From Cognatishimia sp049116455 (GTDB lineage: Bacteria; Pseudomonadota; Alphaproteobacteria; Rhodobacterales; Rhodobacteraceae), in contig NZ_JAGDYW010000001.1 in the NCBI RefSeq assembly GCF_049116455.1, positions 62,001-126,000 of the forward strand: 64,000 nt of DNA. The letters are read 5' to 3'. The notes beneath the pieces were generated by a model. That model had not been told where the DNA came from, made no database searches, and worked only from the letters and a program-made list of their open reading frames with translations. Position numbers and translations under genes: made by a program. Positions 48,924 to 57,142 of the stretch are shown here, piece by piece. Each line of letters starts with the position of its first letter. Within the stretch, counting starts at the first letter, position 1.

Positions 48924-50309
48924 ATGACCCAGGCTTACGACATCGTAGTGATCGGCGGCGGAAACGCTGCTTTATGTGCCGCCATGACCGCTGCTGAAGC
49001 GGGATCAAAAGTTCTAATACTTGAAGCCGCGCCCAAAGCCTATCGTGGGGGCAATTCGCGCCACACACGTAACTTTCGTTGTATGCACAAGAAACCCCTC
49101 GGGCCGCTGATTGAGAGCTATCACGAGGAAGAATACTGGAACGACCTTTTGAAGGTCACCGATGGTCAGACCGATGAGACCTTAGCGCGTCTTGTGATCA
49201 GCAAAACCGAAAGCTGCTTTGAGTGGATGCAGGACCGTGGCGTGCGGTTTCAGCCAACTTTGTCTGGTACACTATCATTAGGACGCACGAACGCCTTCTT
49301 CATGGGGGGCGGCAAGAGTTTGGTGAACGCCTATTACCGCACGGCTGAAACGCTTGGGGTGGACGTATTATACAAAGCCAAGGTCACGCATCTTGAACTG
49401 GATGGCGACGCGATCTCCAAAGTCGAATACGAACACGAAGGCGGCACAAAATCCATTTCGCCAAAGGCCGTCGTTGTCGCCTCTGGTGGCTTCCAAGCGG
49501 ATATGGACTGGCTCGCGAGGGCCTGGGGACCGGCGGCCAAGAACTTCCTGATCCGTGGCACACCTTACAATCGAGGTGTTGTCCTAAACGACCTTCTTGA
49601 ACAGTGTGCCCAGACGGTTGGCGACCCTACCCAGTGCCATGCGGTCGCCATCGACGGCCGCGCGCCGCAGTATGACGGCGGGATTGTCACGCGCCTTGAC
49701 TGTGTGCCCTTCTCCATCGTGGTGAACAAGAACGCAGAACGGTTTTACAATGAAGGCGAAGACGTCTGGCCGAAGCGCTACGCGATCTGGGGACGTCTGG
49801 TGGCCGCCCAACCGGATCAGGTGGGCTATGCGATCATCGACAGCAAATCGATCGACCTCTTTATGCCATCTGTCTTTCCGCCTTTGAAAGCAGACAGCAT
49901 CGAAGAGCTTGCAAGCATGATGGACCTGCCGGCGGACGCGCTGAAGCAAACCGTTGAGACCTTCAACGCCGCCTGCGGCGATGATGCCAACTTCCATCCA
50001 ACCGAGCTAGACGGTGTTACTACCCAAGGTATTGATCCCATCAAAACCAATTGGGCCCGCCCGATCAATTCGCCGCCCTACTACGGCTATTCACTCAAGA
50101 CGGGCGTCACCTTCACTTACCTTGGTCTCAAGGTTGATGAACGCGCGCAATGCTCCACCGAGCACGGCAAAATTCGCAATATGTGGGCCGCTGGCGAGAC
50201 CATGGCAGGCTCTATTCTGGGCAAAGGGTACTTAGCCGGCTTTGGCATGGCCATTGGCACCGTTTTCGGCCGCATCGCAGGACAAGAGGCAGCAAATTAT
50301 GCAAAGTGA
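48924..50309 (+). CDS. tcuA: FAD-dependent tricarballylate dehydrogenase TcuA
   Basis: 461-residue flavoprotein of the fumarate reductase/succinate dehydrogenase flavoprotein family. It oxidises tricarballylate to cis-aconitate in Salmonella. The FAD-binding N-terminus is YDIVVIGGGNAALCAAMTAAEAGSKVLILEAAP (about 5-37), followed by the TcuA-type RGGNSRHTRNFRCMH (about 41-55). The FAD-binding end is MWAAGETMAGSILGKGYLAGFGMAIGTVFGRIAG (about 420-455). Its last 11 bp overlap tcuB. It is divergent from the LysR gene. The natural substrate here could also be another tricarboxylate. Confidence 0.92.
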   Translation: MTQAYDIVVIGGGNAALCAAMTAAEAGSKVLILEAAPKAYRGGNSRHTRNFRCMHKKPLGPLIESYHEEEYWNDLLKVTDGQTDETLARLVISKTESCFEWMQDRGVRFQPTLSGTLSLGRTNAFFMGGGKSLVNAYYRTAETLGVDVLYKAKVTHLELDGDAISKVEYEHEGGTKSISPKAVVVASGGFQADMDWLARAWGPAAKNFLIRGTPYNRGVVLNDLLEQCAQTVGDPTQCHAVAIDGRAPQYDGGIVTRLDCVPFSIVVNKNAERFYNEGEDVWPKRYAIWGRLVAAQPDQVGYAIIDSKSIDLFMPSVFPPLKADSIEELASMMDLPADALKQTVETFNAACGDDANFHPTELDGVTTQGIDPIKTNWARPINSPPYYGYSLKTGVTFTYLGLKVDERAQCSTEHGKIRNMWAAGETMAGSILGKGYLAGFGMAIGTVFGRIAGQEAANYAK

Positions 50310-51366
50310 TCTGATCAATGAAGCCCGGCGTCAGGTGGAGATATGCAACGCGTGCCGCTACTGCGAAGGTTATTGTTCCGTCTTTCCCGCCCTTCACAGC
50401 CAGCGCGCCTTTACTGAGGGTGACATCACCCAACTCGCCAATCTGTGTCACAACTGCCGCGGTTGCTATTACGCCTGCCAATACACGGCTCCGCACGAGT
50501 TTGATCTAAACCTGCCGAAAGCCTTGGCAAAAGTCCGGCGTGAGAGCTGGGAACACTACGCATGGCCCAGTAACTTCGCGAAGGCATTTCACACATCGGG
50601 ATCCCGTATAGCGCTTGCGCTGGTTGTCGGCTTCGCCGTGCTGTTCTTTGCGATCCATCTTTTGCGCTCATCAGGCGGCGACGGATTTTATGCGGCTCTG
50701 TCACACAACGCCATGGTCGCGATCTTCCTCCCGGCTTTCCTGTTTCCACTGGTAAGCATTGGCATTGGCTTAAAACGCTACTGGTCAGATATTGGAGGCG
50801 ACCGCATCAGACTACGCGACATCACCGTTGCTTTTGGCCGCACGGCAAAGATGAAAGACCTCGCAGCGGGTCATGGCGATGGCTGTAACTTCGAAGAAGA
50901 AGACAAATTCAGTCACGCCCGCCGCTACGCGCATCAGGCAATTATGTACGGCTTCTTGTTGTGTTTCGCCTCCACGAGTGCGGGCACGGTGATGCATTAC
51001 ATCTTTGGTATGCATGCGCCTTATGGATTCTGGTCGCTTCCAAAACTGTTGGGGGTTCCTGGAGGGGTTTTGCTGACGCTTGGCTGTCTGCGGATGGTTG
51101 AATTAAAATGGCGGTCCGATCGGGATCTGGGCGATCCGAAAAGCTGGGGTGGTGATATAGCCTTCATTCTTTTGCTGGGCGGCGTCGCATTGACCGGACT
51201 TGCGCTCTACGCTGGTGGAAGTACATCCCTCATGCCTGCTCTTCTCGCGATTCACCTCGGCGCGGTCTTGGCCTTCTTCCTGTTGACGCCTTTTACCAAG
51301 ATGGCGCATGGTTTTTTTCGCTTGGCCGCGATGATACGAAACGCCCAATCAGAATTCGTGAAGTGA
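50299..51366 (+). CDS. tcuB: Tricarballylate utilisation protein TcuB
   Basis: 355-residue membrane iron-sulfur/heme protein that reoxidises the FADH2 of TcuA and passes electrons to quinone. There are two CxxCxxCxxxC clusters: Cys16/19/22/26 and Cys50/53/56/60 (in CNACRYCEGYC and CHNCRGCYYAC), each fit for a 4Fe-4S centre. Six hydrophobic helices follow from about residue 98, with histidines (HLLRSS, HQAIMYGF, HYIFGMHAPYG, HLGAVLAFF) that could bind heme b. ATG 50299 is chosen; it places the first cysteine cluster near the N-terminus as in the family. It overlaps tcuA by 11 bp. Confidence 0.93.
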   Translation: MQSDLINEARRQVEICNACRYCEGYCSVFPALHSQRAFTEGDITQLANLCHNCRGCYYACQYTAPHEFDLNLPKALAKVRRESWEHYAWPSNFAKAFHTSGSRIALALVVGFAVLFFAIHLLRSSGGDGFYAALSHNAMVAIFLPAFLFPLVSIGIGLKRYWSDIGGDRIRLRDITVAFGRTAKMKDLAAGHGDGCNFEEEDKFSHARRYAHQAIMYGFLLCFASTSAGTVMHYIFGMHAPYGFWSLPKLLGVPGGVLLTLGCLRMVELKWRSDRDLGDPKSWGGDIAFILLLGGVALTGLALYAGGSTSLMPALLAIHLGAVLAFFLLTPFTKMAHGFFRLAAMIRNAQSEFVK

Positions 51367-51667
51367 GACGGTTTTTCGAAAGATGCAACGTGTGGCGGTT
51401 CAGATCATTGTTCTTTCGCTTCAATTTCTTCTGTAATCAAACTCAGCAGAAACCTGCGATTTAGCGTCTAAATGCAGCCCTTAAGGCTGGGCCACATGAA
51501 TTTCCGAATTATTACGTGCGATTTCAACGCAATTGCCTGCCATTGAAGTCACACGCTGTTCGTACTTGATCTGGAATCTGTACGTATGGGCTAAGACCCG
51601 GTATTCGCTGCAAATGGAATTAACCGCTATCGACACAAAAATGGATCGCGGCCAATTTCTAAACTAC
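51367..51667. other. Intergenic region between tcuB and the BenE-type gene
   Basis: 301 bp between convergent genes with no supported gene. It holds one small hairpin, CAGCC-cttaa-GGCTG (51475-51489), without a T-run, that may end transcription from either side. Confidence 0.4.
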
Positions 51668-52822
51668 CTACTTCCGATCCAATACTATCTTTACGATCAA
51701 CCCAAACACGAGCCCCCAAACCGGGGCGCCGATGTTGAAAAAGCTAATACCGCTGACCACCATCATAAACGTAACCAATGCCGCGTCCCGATCTCGAGCA
51801 TCAGCCAATGCTGCCGTCAAGCTGGATGTAATCGTGTTTAAGAGTGCAATGCCTGCGATTGCCAGCACCAATGCCTTGGGAGCGATAAGGAACAGGCTAA
51901 TAATAGTGGCCCCAAACAATCCAGCCAGAACGTTCACTGATCCGCTCACCAACACGGCTTTATAACGTTGTGAAGGGTCTGGGTCCGTTTCAGGTCCTGA
52001 ACACAACGCGGCAGTGATCGCGGCGAAGTTAAAGGCATACCCCCCGAAGGGTGCGAGCAACAGAGAAGTAACACCAGTTACCGTCAAAGTCCCTGACACC
52101 GGTGGCTCATATCCCGCGGATTTCAGCACAACGACGCCTGGCATATTTTGGGATGACATCGTCACAATATAAAGCGGTAAACCGAGCCCTATGATCACGG
52201 ACCAATTCAGTTCGGGCATCACAAAAACAGGCTTTGCCAAGGCAAGCGTTATGTCGACATCAGGGTTATACATCCCGGTCACTGCGCAAAAAGCTGCGCC
52301 TACCAACAGAACGACTGCCACTGTCAATTGAGGGAACCACAGACGTCCAGCCAGCCATGTCATTAACATGATGATCACAAGCAAAGGGGCCTGTTCCAAA
52401 GCTTCAAAAGCCCCTAACCCAAAACGAAAGAGAATCCCTGCCAGCATTGCACTGGCCAATGCGGGGGGGATCACTTTGGTAAGGCGCTCGAAAACGCCTG
52501 TAACGCCGGTCAGGATCAATAAGATCGCGCAAAACAGAAAGGCGGCGACAGCTTGCTCTATAGGGACGCCCTCGCCTGAAACAGCAATCAATGCAGCCCC
52601 GGGGGTCGACCAAGCAGTTAATACAGGCATGCGATACCGAAACGCGAGAACGATCCCGCTGAGCCCCATGCCGATCCCCAGCGCCCAAAGCCAACTGTTG
52701 GCCTGTGCCTGCGTCGCGCCTAGCGCCTCAATCGCAGCAAAGATGATAGCAATGCTACCCGTATAGCCTACAAGAGCTGGCAAAATTCCTGAAGTTATAT
52801 GCGTTAGTTTGAATCCAAACAT
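51668..52822 (-). CDS. BenE-family benzoate/H+ symporter-like transporter
   Basis: 384-residue inner-membrane protein with about 11-12 hydrophobic helices. Family segments: HITSGILPALVGYTGSIAIIFAAIEALGATQAQANSW (about 7-44), the SWLWALGIGMGLSGI start of the core, VLTAWSTPGAALIA (about 67-80), and MSSQNMPGVVVLKSAGYEPP (about 217-236). BenE proteins import benzoate or similar aromatic acids, but many members have other substrates. It is divergent from an XRE-cupin regulator gene, with a perfect palindrome in between, so it is likely regulated by that protein. Confidence 0.9.
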   Translation of the reverse strand: MFGFKLTHITSGILPALVGYTGSIAIIFAAIEALGATQAQANSWLWALGIGMGLSGIVLAFRYRMPVLTAWSTPGAALIAVSGEGVPIEQAVAAFLFCAILLILTGVTGVFERLTKVIPPALASAMLAGILFRFGLGAFEALEQAPLLVIIMLMTWLAGRLWFPQLTVAVVLLVGAAFCAVTGMYNPDVDITLALAKPVFVMPELNWSVIIGLGLPLYIVTMSSQNMPGVVVLKSAGYEPPVSGTLTVTGVTSLLLAPFGGYAFNFAAITAALCSGPETDPDPSQRYKAVLVSGSVNVLAGLFGATIISLFLIAPKALVLAIAGIALLNTITSSLTAALADARDRDAALVTFMMVVSGISFFNIGAPVWGLVFGLIVKIVLDRK

Positions 52823-52862
52823 TCCGACTCGCCTTCACAAATGATTAGCTCAAGCGAGCATC

Positions 52863-52878
52863 GTGCGTTATAACGCAC
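52863..52878. promoter_or_regulatory. Perfect 16-bp palindrome between benE-like and XRE-cupin genes
   Basis: GTGCGTTATAACGCAC, fully self-complementary, 40 bp before the transporter start (52822) and 16 bp before the regulator start (52895). Most likely the operator of the XRE-cupin regulator, controlling both genes. Confidence 0.7.
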
Positions 52879-52894
52879 AAAGCAAGAGGTATTC

Positions 52895-53410
52895 ATGACC
52901 GACGACACAATCCAGATCAATCTGAAAGCCATTCGTAAGCAGGCCGGCCTTAGTCTTTCGGCTACCGCGACGTTGACTGGAGTGAGCAAAGCAATGCTTG
53001 GACAGATAGAACGTGGAGAAAGCAGCCCTACCATCGCAACGCTTTGGAAACTCTCAAAAGGGTTCAAGCTGCCGCTGTCAGCGTTGATCACTGAACCACC
53101 TGTGGCAGGACATCACTTTAAAGAAAGCATCACTGTACAGACCCTATTTGCCTTTGATGCGGCTCTTGGGTCTGAAACATTCATCGTCGGCTTGGCAGCA
53201 GGCCTTTCCCACGAATCCGCTGCACACCGCAAAGGCGTGATCGAGGATATTTTCGCGATCGATGGGGACCTCGAGATCTATTTTGATGGCAAGTGGCGCC
53301 CGCTTTCACAGGGGAATTCCCTTAGAATCGCCGCTGACCAGCCCCACGGCTACCGCAATCTTGGCCCATTTCCAGTGCATATCCACAACACAATCCATTA
53401 TCCGAGCTGA
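52895..53410 (+). CDS. XRE-family transcriptional regulator with cupin domain
   Basis: 171 residues. The N-terminal HTH-3 domain (about 8-62) has LKAIRKQAGLSLSATATLTG and VSKAMLGQIERGESSPTIATLWKLSKGF. The C-terminal cupin (about 100-168) has SHESAAHRKGVIEDIFAIDGDLEIYFDGKW and IAADQPHGYRNLGPFPVHIHNTIHY, which likely binds a small ligand. XRE-cupin proteins commonly regulate a neighbouring transporter or catabolic gene; here that is the divergent BenE-type transporter. GAGG ribosome site before the ATG. Ligand unknown, perhaps the transported acid. Confidence 0.9.
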   Translation: MTDDTIQINLKAIRKQAGLSLSATATLTGVSKAMLGQIERGESSPTIATLWKLSKGFKLPLSALITEPPVAGHHFKESITVQTLFAFDAALGSETFIVGLAAGLSHESAAHRKGVIEDIFAIDGDLEIYFDGKWRPLSQGNSLRIAADQPHGYRNLGPFPVHIHNTIHYPS

Positions 53411-53428
53411 CCCCGAGCCGAGAGTATT

Positions 53429-54145
53429 ATGAGTAAAAAGTTCCTTGTGCCCCTATTATCGGGCCTGATTTTGATGAGTTGCGTTGAGCCCGCTGGCTCT
53501 CCGGAAGTATCCCGCAATGCGCCGCAGAGCCCTCGCATTCTTGCGATGGGCGACTCAATGATGGCTGCGCACAAAGTGTCTGGCCGTGCTGTGGCTGACT
53601 ATGTTTCCCGCGCATTGAATGAACCCATTAAAGATCACTCCATGGTCGGTGCCAGCATGTCGTATGCTCTGCCGATTACCGGTGCGATGGGATTGAACAT
53701 TGCGCAACAATTTCGCGGTGGCGAATGGGACTGGGTGGTGTTGAACGGCGGCGGTAATGACTTGTGGTTGGGTTGCGGCTGTAATGGTTGCGAAACCAAA
53801 ATGGAAAAACTGATTTCCCTGGATGCAACCGTCGGTAAAATTCCAAATCTGGTCACTCGCCTGCGCAACTCTGGCGCACAGGTGCTATGGGTTGGCTATC
53901 TGCGCAGCCCGGGAATGAACTCACCAATTGAGAACTGTCGCGATGAAGGCGATGAGTTGGAAAGCCGCCTGCTGCACATGGCGCGATCCCAAGATGGGGT
54001 TCATTTTGTATCCATTGCCGATCTTGTGCCACATGGCGACAATTCTTTTCACGGCATTGATATGATCCACCCTTCCCTGAAAGGCAGCGCTGAAATCGGT
54101 GCGCGCGTGTCAGAATACATCCGCAGGGTCGATCCGATCCGCTAA
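53429..54145 (+). CDS. SGNH/GDSL-family hydrolase, predicted lipoprotein
   Basis: 238 residues. Lipoprotein signal: SGLILMSC, lipobox LMSC with Cys18. SGNH blocks: the nucleophile Ser43 in ILAMGDSMMAAH (block I), Gly in MVGASMSYA (block II), Asn in VVLNGGGNDLWLG (block III), and Asp/His in GIDMIHPSLKGSAEIG near the C-terminus (block V). A cysteine-rich loop (CGCNGC) after block III is unusual. Likely an esterase or acyl hydrolase on the outer membrane or in the periplasm. It is only 18 bp after the XRE-cupin gene, so they may be co-transcribed. It ends right before the convergent trans-sulfuration gene. Confidence 0.85.
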   Translation: MSKKFLVPLLSGLILMSCVEPAGSPEVSRNAPQSPRILAMGDSMMAAHKVSGRAVADYVSRALNEPIKDHSMVGASMSYALPITGAMGLNIAQQFRGGEWDWVVLNGGGNDLWLGCGCNGCETKMEKLISLDATVGKIPNLVTRLRNSGAQVLWVGYLRSPGMNSPIENCRDEGDELESRLLHMARSQDGVHFVSIADLVPHGDNSFHGIDMIHPSLKGSAEIGARVSEYIRRVDPIR

Positions 54146-55282
54146 CTATTGCCCAAGCGCCTTCGAGAAGTCCTCGATCAAATCATCGACGTCTTCAATA
54201 CCCACTGAAAGCCGCAGCAAGTTCTGCGGCAGGCCAGTGTGGGACTCAATGGAATAACGGTGCTCCACAAGGCTTTCGACTCCACCTAGCGACGTCGCTC
54301 GCAGAAACAACTTCAATCGACCTGCCACCTCGAGTGCACGCTCTTTGTCTCCTTTGACTAAGACCGACATCAGGCCGCCAAAGCCGCCTGCCATTTGTGT
54401 CTTTGCCAGCGCATGCCCCGGGTCGGTCTCCAAGCCTGGGTACAAAACGGCCTCAACACCGGGATGATCTACAAGGTTTTCAGCCAGCGTTTGCGCATTT
54501 GCACTCATGCGTTCCACACGCAAAGCCAGCGTGCGCATGCCGCGCAGCAACAACCACGCCTCAAATGTCCCCATCACTGCGCCTGCATCAGCACGGTCCG
54601 TGCGGATGGCCTCCCAAATTTCTGTCTCAGCGCGGCAAGAAAGAACACCGCCCAAAACATCTGAATGCCCATTCAGAGCTTTGGTCGCAGAGTGCATGAC
54701 GATGTCTGCACCCAGCGACAAGGGCCTAGAAAGAACAGGCGTCGCTGCCGTGCCATCCACAATCAATATACCGCCTGCTGCGTGGGTGACTTTTGCGGCA
54801 TGCTGGATATCCACCACTTTCAGCCAAGGATTAGAAGGCGTTTCAACAAACACCAAATCCGCGCCGCTGGTGCAGGCCTCCGCCAAAACATAATTGTCAC
54901 TCGCATCAATCTGGATCAGATCAATGCCGCGACGCGCACAGAATTCTTGAATCCATTTGGTGGTGCCCCAGTAAATTCCCTGCTGCACAACGGCCCGAGC
55001 ACCAGCTGGTAACCAACGAAAAGCTGCTGCGATTGCCGCCATTCCGGATGGGAAAACCAAAGTATCTGCGGCACCTTCTAGTTCTTTGATCACCGCCTCA
55101 ACTTGGCGAACATTCTCGCTATGTGGACGTTGATAGATGTTATCTGGATTAAGCGGTGCGTAGCCTTCGTCTCTTGCGAAAGTAGTGGCTGGCTGAATAG
55201 CTGGCACAACACCTCCGCTGCTCTGGTCCATGCATCCACCAGCATGCGCCACCCAGGTGGCTGGCTGAACATCTTTCTTCAT
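54146..55282 (-). CDS. Trans-sulfuration PLP enzyme (cystathionine gamma-synthase/beta-lyase type)
   Basis: 378-residue fold-type I PLP enzyme of the Cys/Met metabolism family, acting in methionine/cysteine interconversion. Motifs: GGVVPAIQPATTFARDE (about 23-39), YQRPHSENVRQVEAVI (about 50-65), FPSGMAAIAAAF (about 77-88), ETPSNPWLKVVDI (147-159), and the PLP lysine Lys201 in SATKALNGHSDVLGG. The C-terminal SLGGVESLVEHRY is typical of the family. Whether it is a gamma-synthase, beta-lyase or sulfhydrylase cannot be decided by reading alone. It is divergent from rluE. Confidence 0.88.
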   Translation of the reverse strand: MKKDVQPATWVAHAGGCMDQSSGGVVPAIQPATTFARDEGYAPLNPDNIYQRPHSENVRQVEAVIKELEGAADTLVFPSGMAAIAAAFRWLPAGARAVVQQGIYWGTTKWIQEFCARRGIDLIQIDASDNYVLAEACTSGADLVFVETPSNPWLKVVDIQHAAKVTHAAGGILIVDGTAATPVLSRPLSLGADIVMHSATKALNGHSDVLGGVLSCRAETEIWEAIRTDRADAGAVMGTFEAWLLLRGMRTLALRVERMSANAQTLAENLVDHPGVEAVLYPGLETDPGHALAKTQMAGGFGGLMSVLVKGDKERALEVAGRLKLFLRATSLGGVESLVEHRYSIESHTGLPQNLLRLSVGIEDVDDLIEDFSKALGQ

Positions 55283-55381
55283 CGTGATTTTCTCGCGGCA
55301 AGGCCTTGTTGTTGCAAGTTAGAGCCAGATTTACGGCGCATCGCAATAGCCATCTCGCCAAGTTGCGTGTAAATGCGGCCC

Positions 55382-55936
55382 ATGCCCAACGTGATCTTAT
55401 TTAATAAACCCTTCGATGTTCTGTCTCAGTTTACGGATAAAGGCACTGAAGGCAGCCCGCGACGCACACTATCGGATTTCATTGATGTGCCCGGCGTCTA
55501 TGCTGCAGGCCGATTGGATCGTGACAGCGAAGGTCTGCTTTTGTTGACCGACGATGGCAAACTGCAAAATCGCATCGCAAACCCGAAAAACAAAATGTCC
55601 AAATGTTATTGGGCACAGGTTGAAGGCGTGCCTTCAGACGATGCGCTTGAGCAACTTCGAACAGGTGTGACCCTCAAGGATGGAATGACCCGCCCCGCCA
55701 AAGCCGAGCGTATGGAAGAACCGGCGATGCTTTGGCAGCGCTCCCCCCCTATCCGGTTTCGCAAGAACGTTCCTGACAGCTGGATCAAGTTGACTCTAAC
55801 CGAGGGGCGCAATCGACAAGTGCGCAGAATGACTGCAGCTGTCGGCCACCCCACTCTGCGCCTGATCCGCTATCGGATCGGCGCATGGACCATCGACGGT
55901 CTTGAAAACGGCGCATGGATCGAAACCCAAGCCTAG
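55382..55936 (+). CDS. rluE: 23S rRNA pseudouridine synthase RluE
   Basis: 184-residue RsuA-family pseudouridine synthase, lacking an S4 domain, that makes pseudouridine 2457 in 23S rRNA in E. coli. Start VILFNKPFDVLSQFTDK. The catalytic Asp46 is in AAGRLDRDSEGLLLLTDDG. Then LTEGRNRQVRRMTAAVGHPTLRLIRYRIG (about 138-166) is the C-terminal family signature. ATG 55382 gives the usual start; an in-frame ATG three codons upstream (55373) is open. Divergent from the trans-sulfuration gene. Confidence 0.92.
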   Translation: MPNVILFNKPFDVLSQFTDKGTEGSPRRTLSDFIDVPGVYAAGRLDRDSEGLLLLTDDGKLQNRIANPKNKMSKCYWAQVEGVPSDDALEQLRTGVTLKDGMTRPAKAERMEEPAMLWQRSPPIRFRKNVPDSWIKLTLTEGRNRQVRRMTAAVGHPTLRLIRYRIGAWTIDGLENGAWIETQA

Positions 55937-55952
55937 GCCGACAACACAAAGC

Positions 55953-55961
55953 TGTGGATAA
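55953..55961 (+). promoter_or_regulatory. Perfect DnaA box upstream of mipZ
   Basis: TGTGGATAA, the reverse complement of TTATCCACA, 110-118 bp before the mipZ start at 56071. Same orientation relative to the gene and nearly the same distance as the box before smc. Confidence 0.5.
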
Positions 55962-56070
55962 CCGCAGTGATCGCGCTTCCCCTATTGCCCGACACAACAT
56001 ATAGTGTGACTAACACAGGCTTGGATCGCTCTATCCGGGCAACTGAACATAAATGAGTGGGGACGAGCGC

Positions 56071-56880
56071 ATGGCACATATTATTGTCGTGGGGAATGAA
56101 AAAGGCGGTGCAGGCAAATCAACCGTGTCAATGCACGTGGCAACCGCGCTGGCCCGCATGGGGTTCCGCGTCGGGGGCCTTGATCTTGACCTTCGACAGC
56201 GCACCTTCGGTCGCTACGTTGAAAACCGTAAAGCCTTTTGTGACACGGCTGAAATTGAACTGCCGAGCCCGTTCTACCACACTCTGCCCGATATCGACCC
56301 GGCGACGGTTCAGGAAGGCGAGAACATTTACGATCTGCGCCTATCTGCAGCGGTGGCGGAGCTAGAACCAAAAACCGATTTCATCCTGATAGATTGCCCG
56401 GGCAGCCATACACGCCTGAGCCAAGTCGCGCACTCGCTCGCCGATACATTGGTGACGCCACTCAACGACAGCTTTATCGATTTCGACCTCTTGGCGCATA
56501 TCGACAGCAACGGTGAAAAAATCCTAGGCCCGTCGGTCTATTCCGAAATGGTCTGGAACGCGCGTCAGTTGCGGGCACAGGCCGGGTTGAAACCGATCGA
56601 TTGGATCGTGGTACGCAACCGTCTGGGCGCGCAGAACATGGTGAACAAGGAAAAGATGGGCAAGGCGATTGAACGTCTGGCCAAACGCATCGGTTTCCGC
56701 ACCGCACCTGGCTTCAACGAACGCGTCGTGTTCCGCGAACTATTCCCGCGTGGCCTGACACTACTGGATCTGAAAGATATCGGTGTGAAGCAGTTGAATA
56801 TTTCCAACGTTGCCGCGCGCCAAGAGCTGCGCGATCTGATCAAAGCGCTGGACTTGCCGGGTGTGACCGTCAACTTCTGA
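56071..56880 (+). CDS. mipZ: Division-plane positioning ATPase MipZ
   Basis: 269-residue ParA-like ATPase that forms a gradient from the ParB-bound pole and inhibits FtsZ assembly there, placing the division site at midcell. Deviant Walker A NEKGGAGKST (Lys11 and Lys16), LDLDLRQRTFGRYVENR (about 34-50), Walker B region FILIDCPGSHTRLSQVAHSLAD (about 110-131), and PLNDSFIDFDLLAHID. The C-terminal VFRELFPRGLTLLD is the family mark. The ATG 56071 start gives the usual MAHIIVVGNEKGG; an in-frame ATG at 56053 lies 6 codons earlier. A DnaA box and a long hairpin flank the gene. Confidence 0.95.
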   Translation: MAHIIVVGNEKGGAGKSTVSMHVATALARMGFRVGGLDLDLRQRTFGRYVENRKAFCDTAEIELPSPFYHTLPDIDPATVQEGENIYDLRLSAAVAELEPKTDFILIDCPGSHTRLSQVAHSLADTLVTPLNDSFIDFDLLAHIDSNGEKILGPSVYSEMVWNARQLRAQAGLKPIDWIVVRNRLGAQNMVNKEKMGKAIERLAKRIGFRTAPGFNERVVFRELFPRGLTLLDLKDIGVKQLNISNVAARQELRDLIKALDLPGVTVNF

Positions 56881-56910
56881 CGCTGCAGTTCCAACCGCTA
56901 TATTGGAGAA

Positions 56911-56951
56911 TCAAACCGGCTGAGCAGATTTCATTCAGCAGGTCGGTTTGA
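56911..56951 (+). terminator. Long hairpin downstream of mipZ
   Basis: TCAAACCG (56911-56918) with CGGTTTGA (56944-56951), extended inward by GCTGA (56919-56923) with TCAGC (56935-56939). It has no T-run. It lies 31 bp after the mipZ stop and may terminate or stabilise its message. Confidence 0.45.
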
Positions 56952-57142
56952 ACTCAACTCGTACAAAAATCTATCATTTTCGGCTATCGCGGATTTCCGT
57001 CCGCTAGGACGCACAAATGCGTTCCATTTCACCATCAATCGTGTTTCGAAATGATAGAAATCACAGGAAAGCGTCGCAGGTGGCCTTTTTTCCTGTGGAA
57101 AACAGCGCTAATAGACCACGTCCGAAATTTTGGAGATGATCA

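Noticed and set aside
55283..55381. Possible SAM-II or SAM/SAH riboswitch before the trans-sulfuration gene
   Set aside because: A CTTGCA string resembles part of SAM-II, but the GCTAAA segment and pseudoknot stems could not be found.
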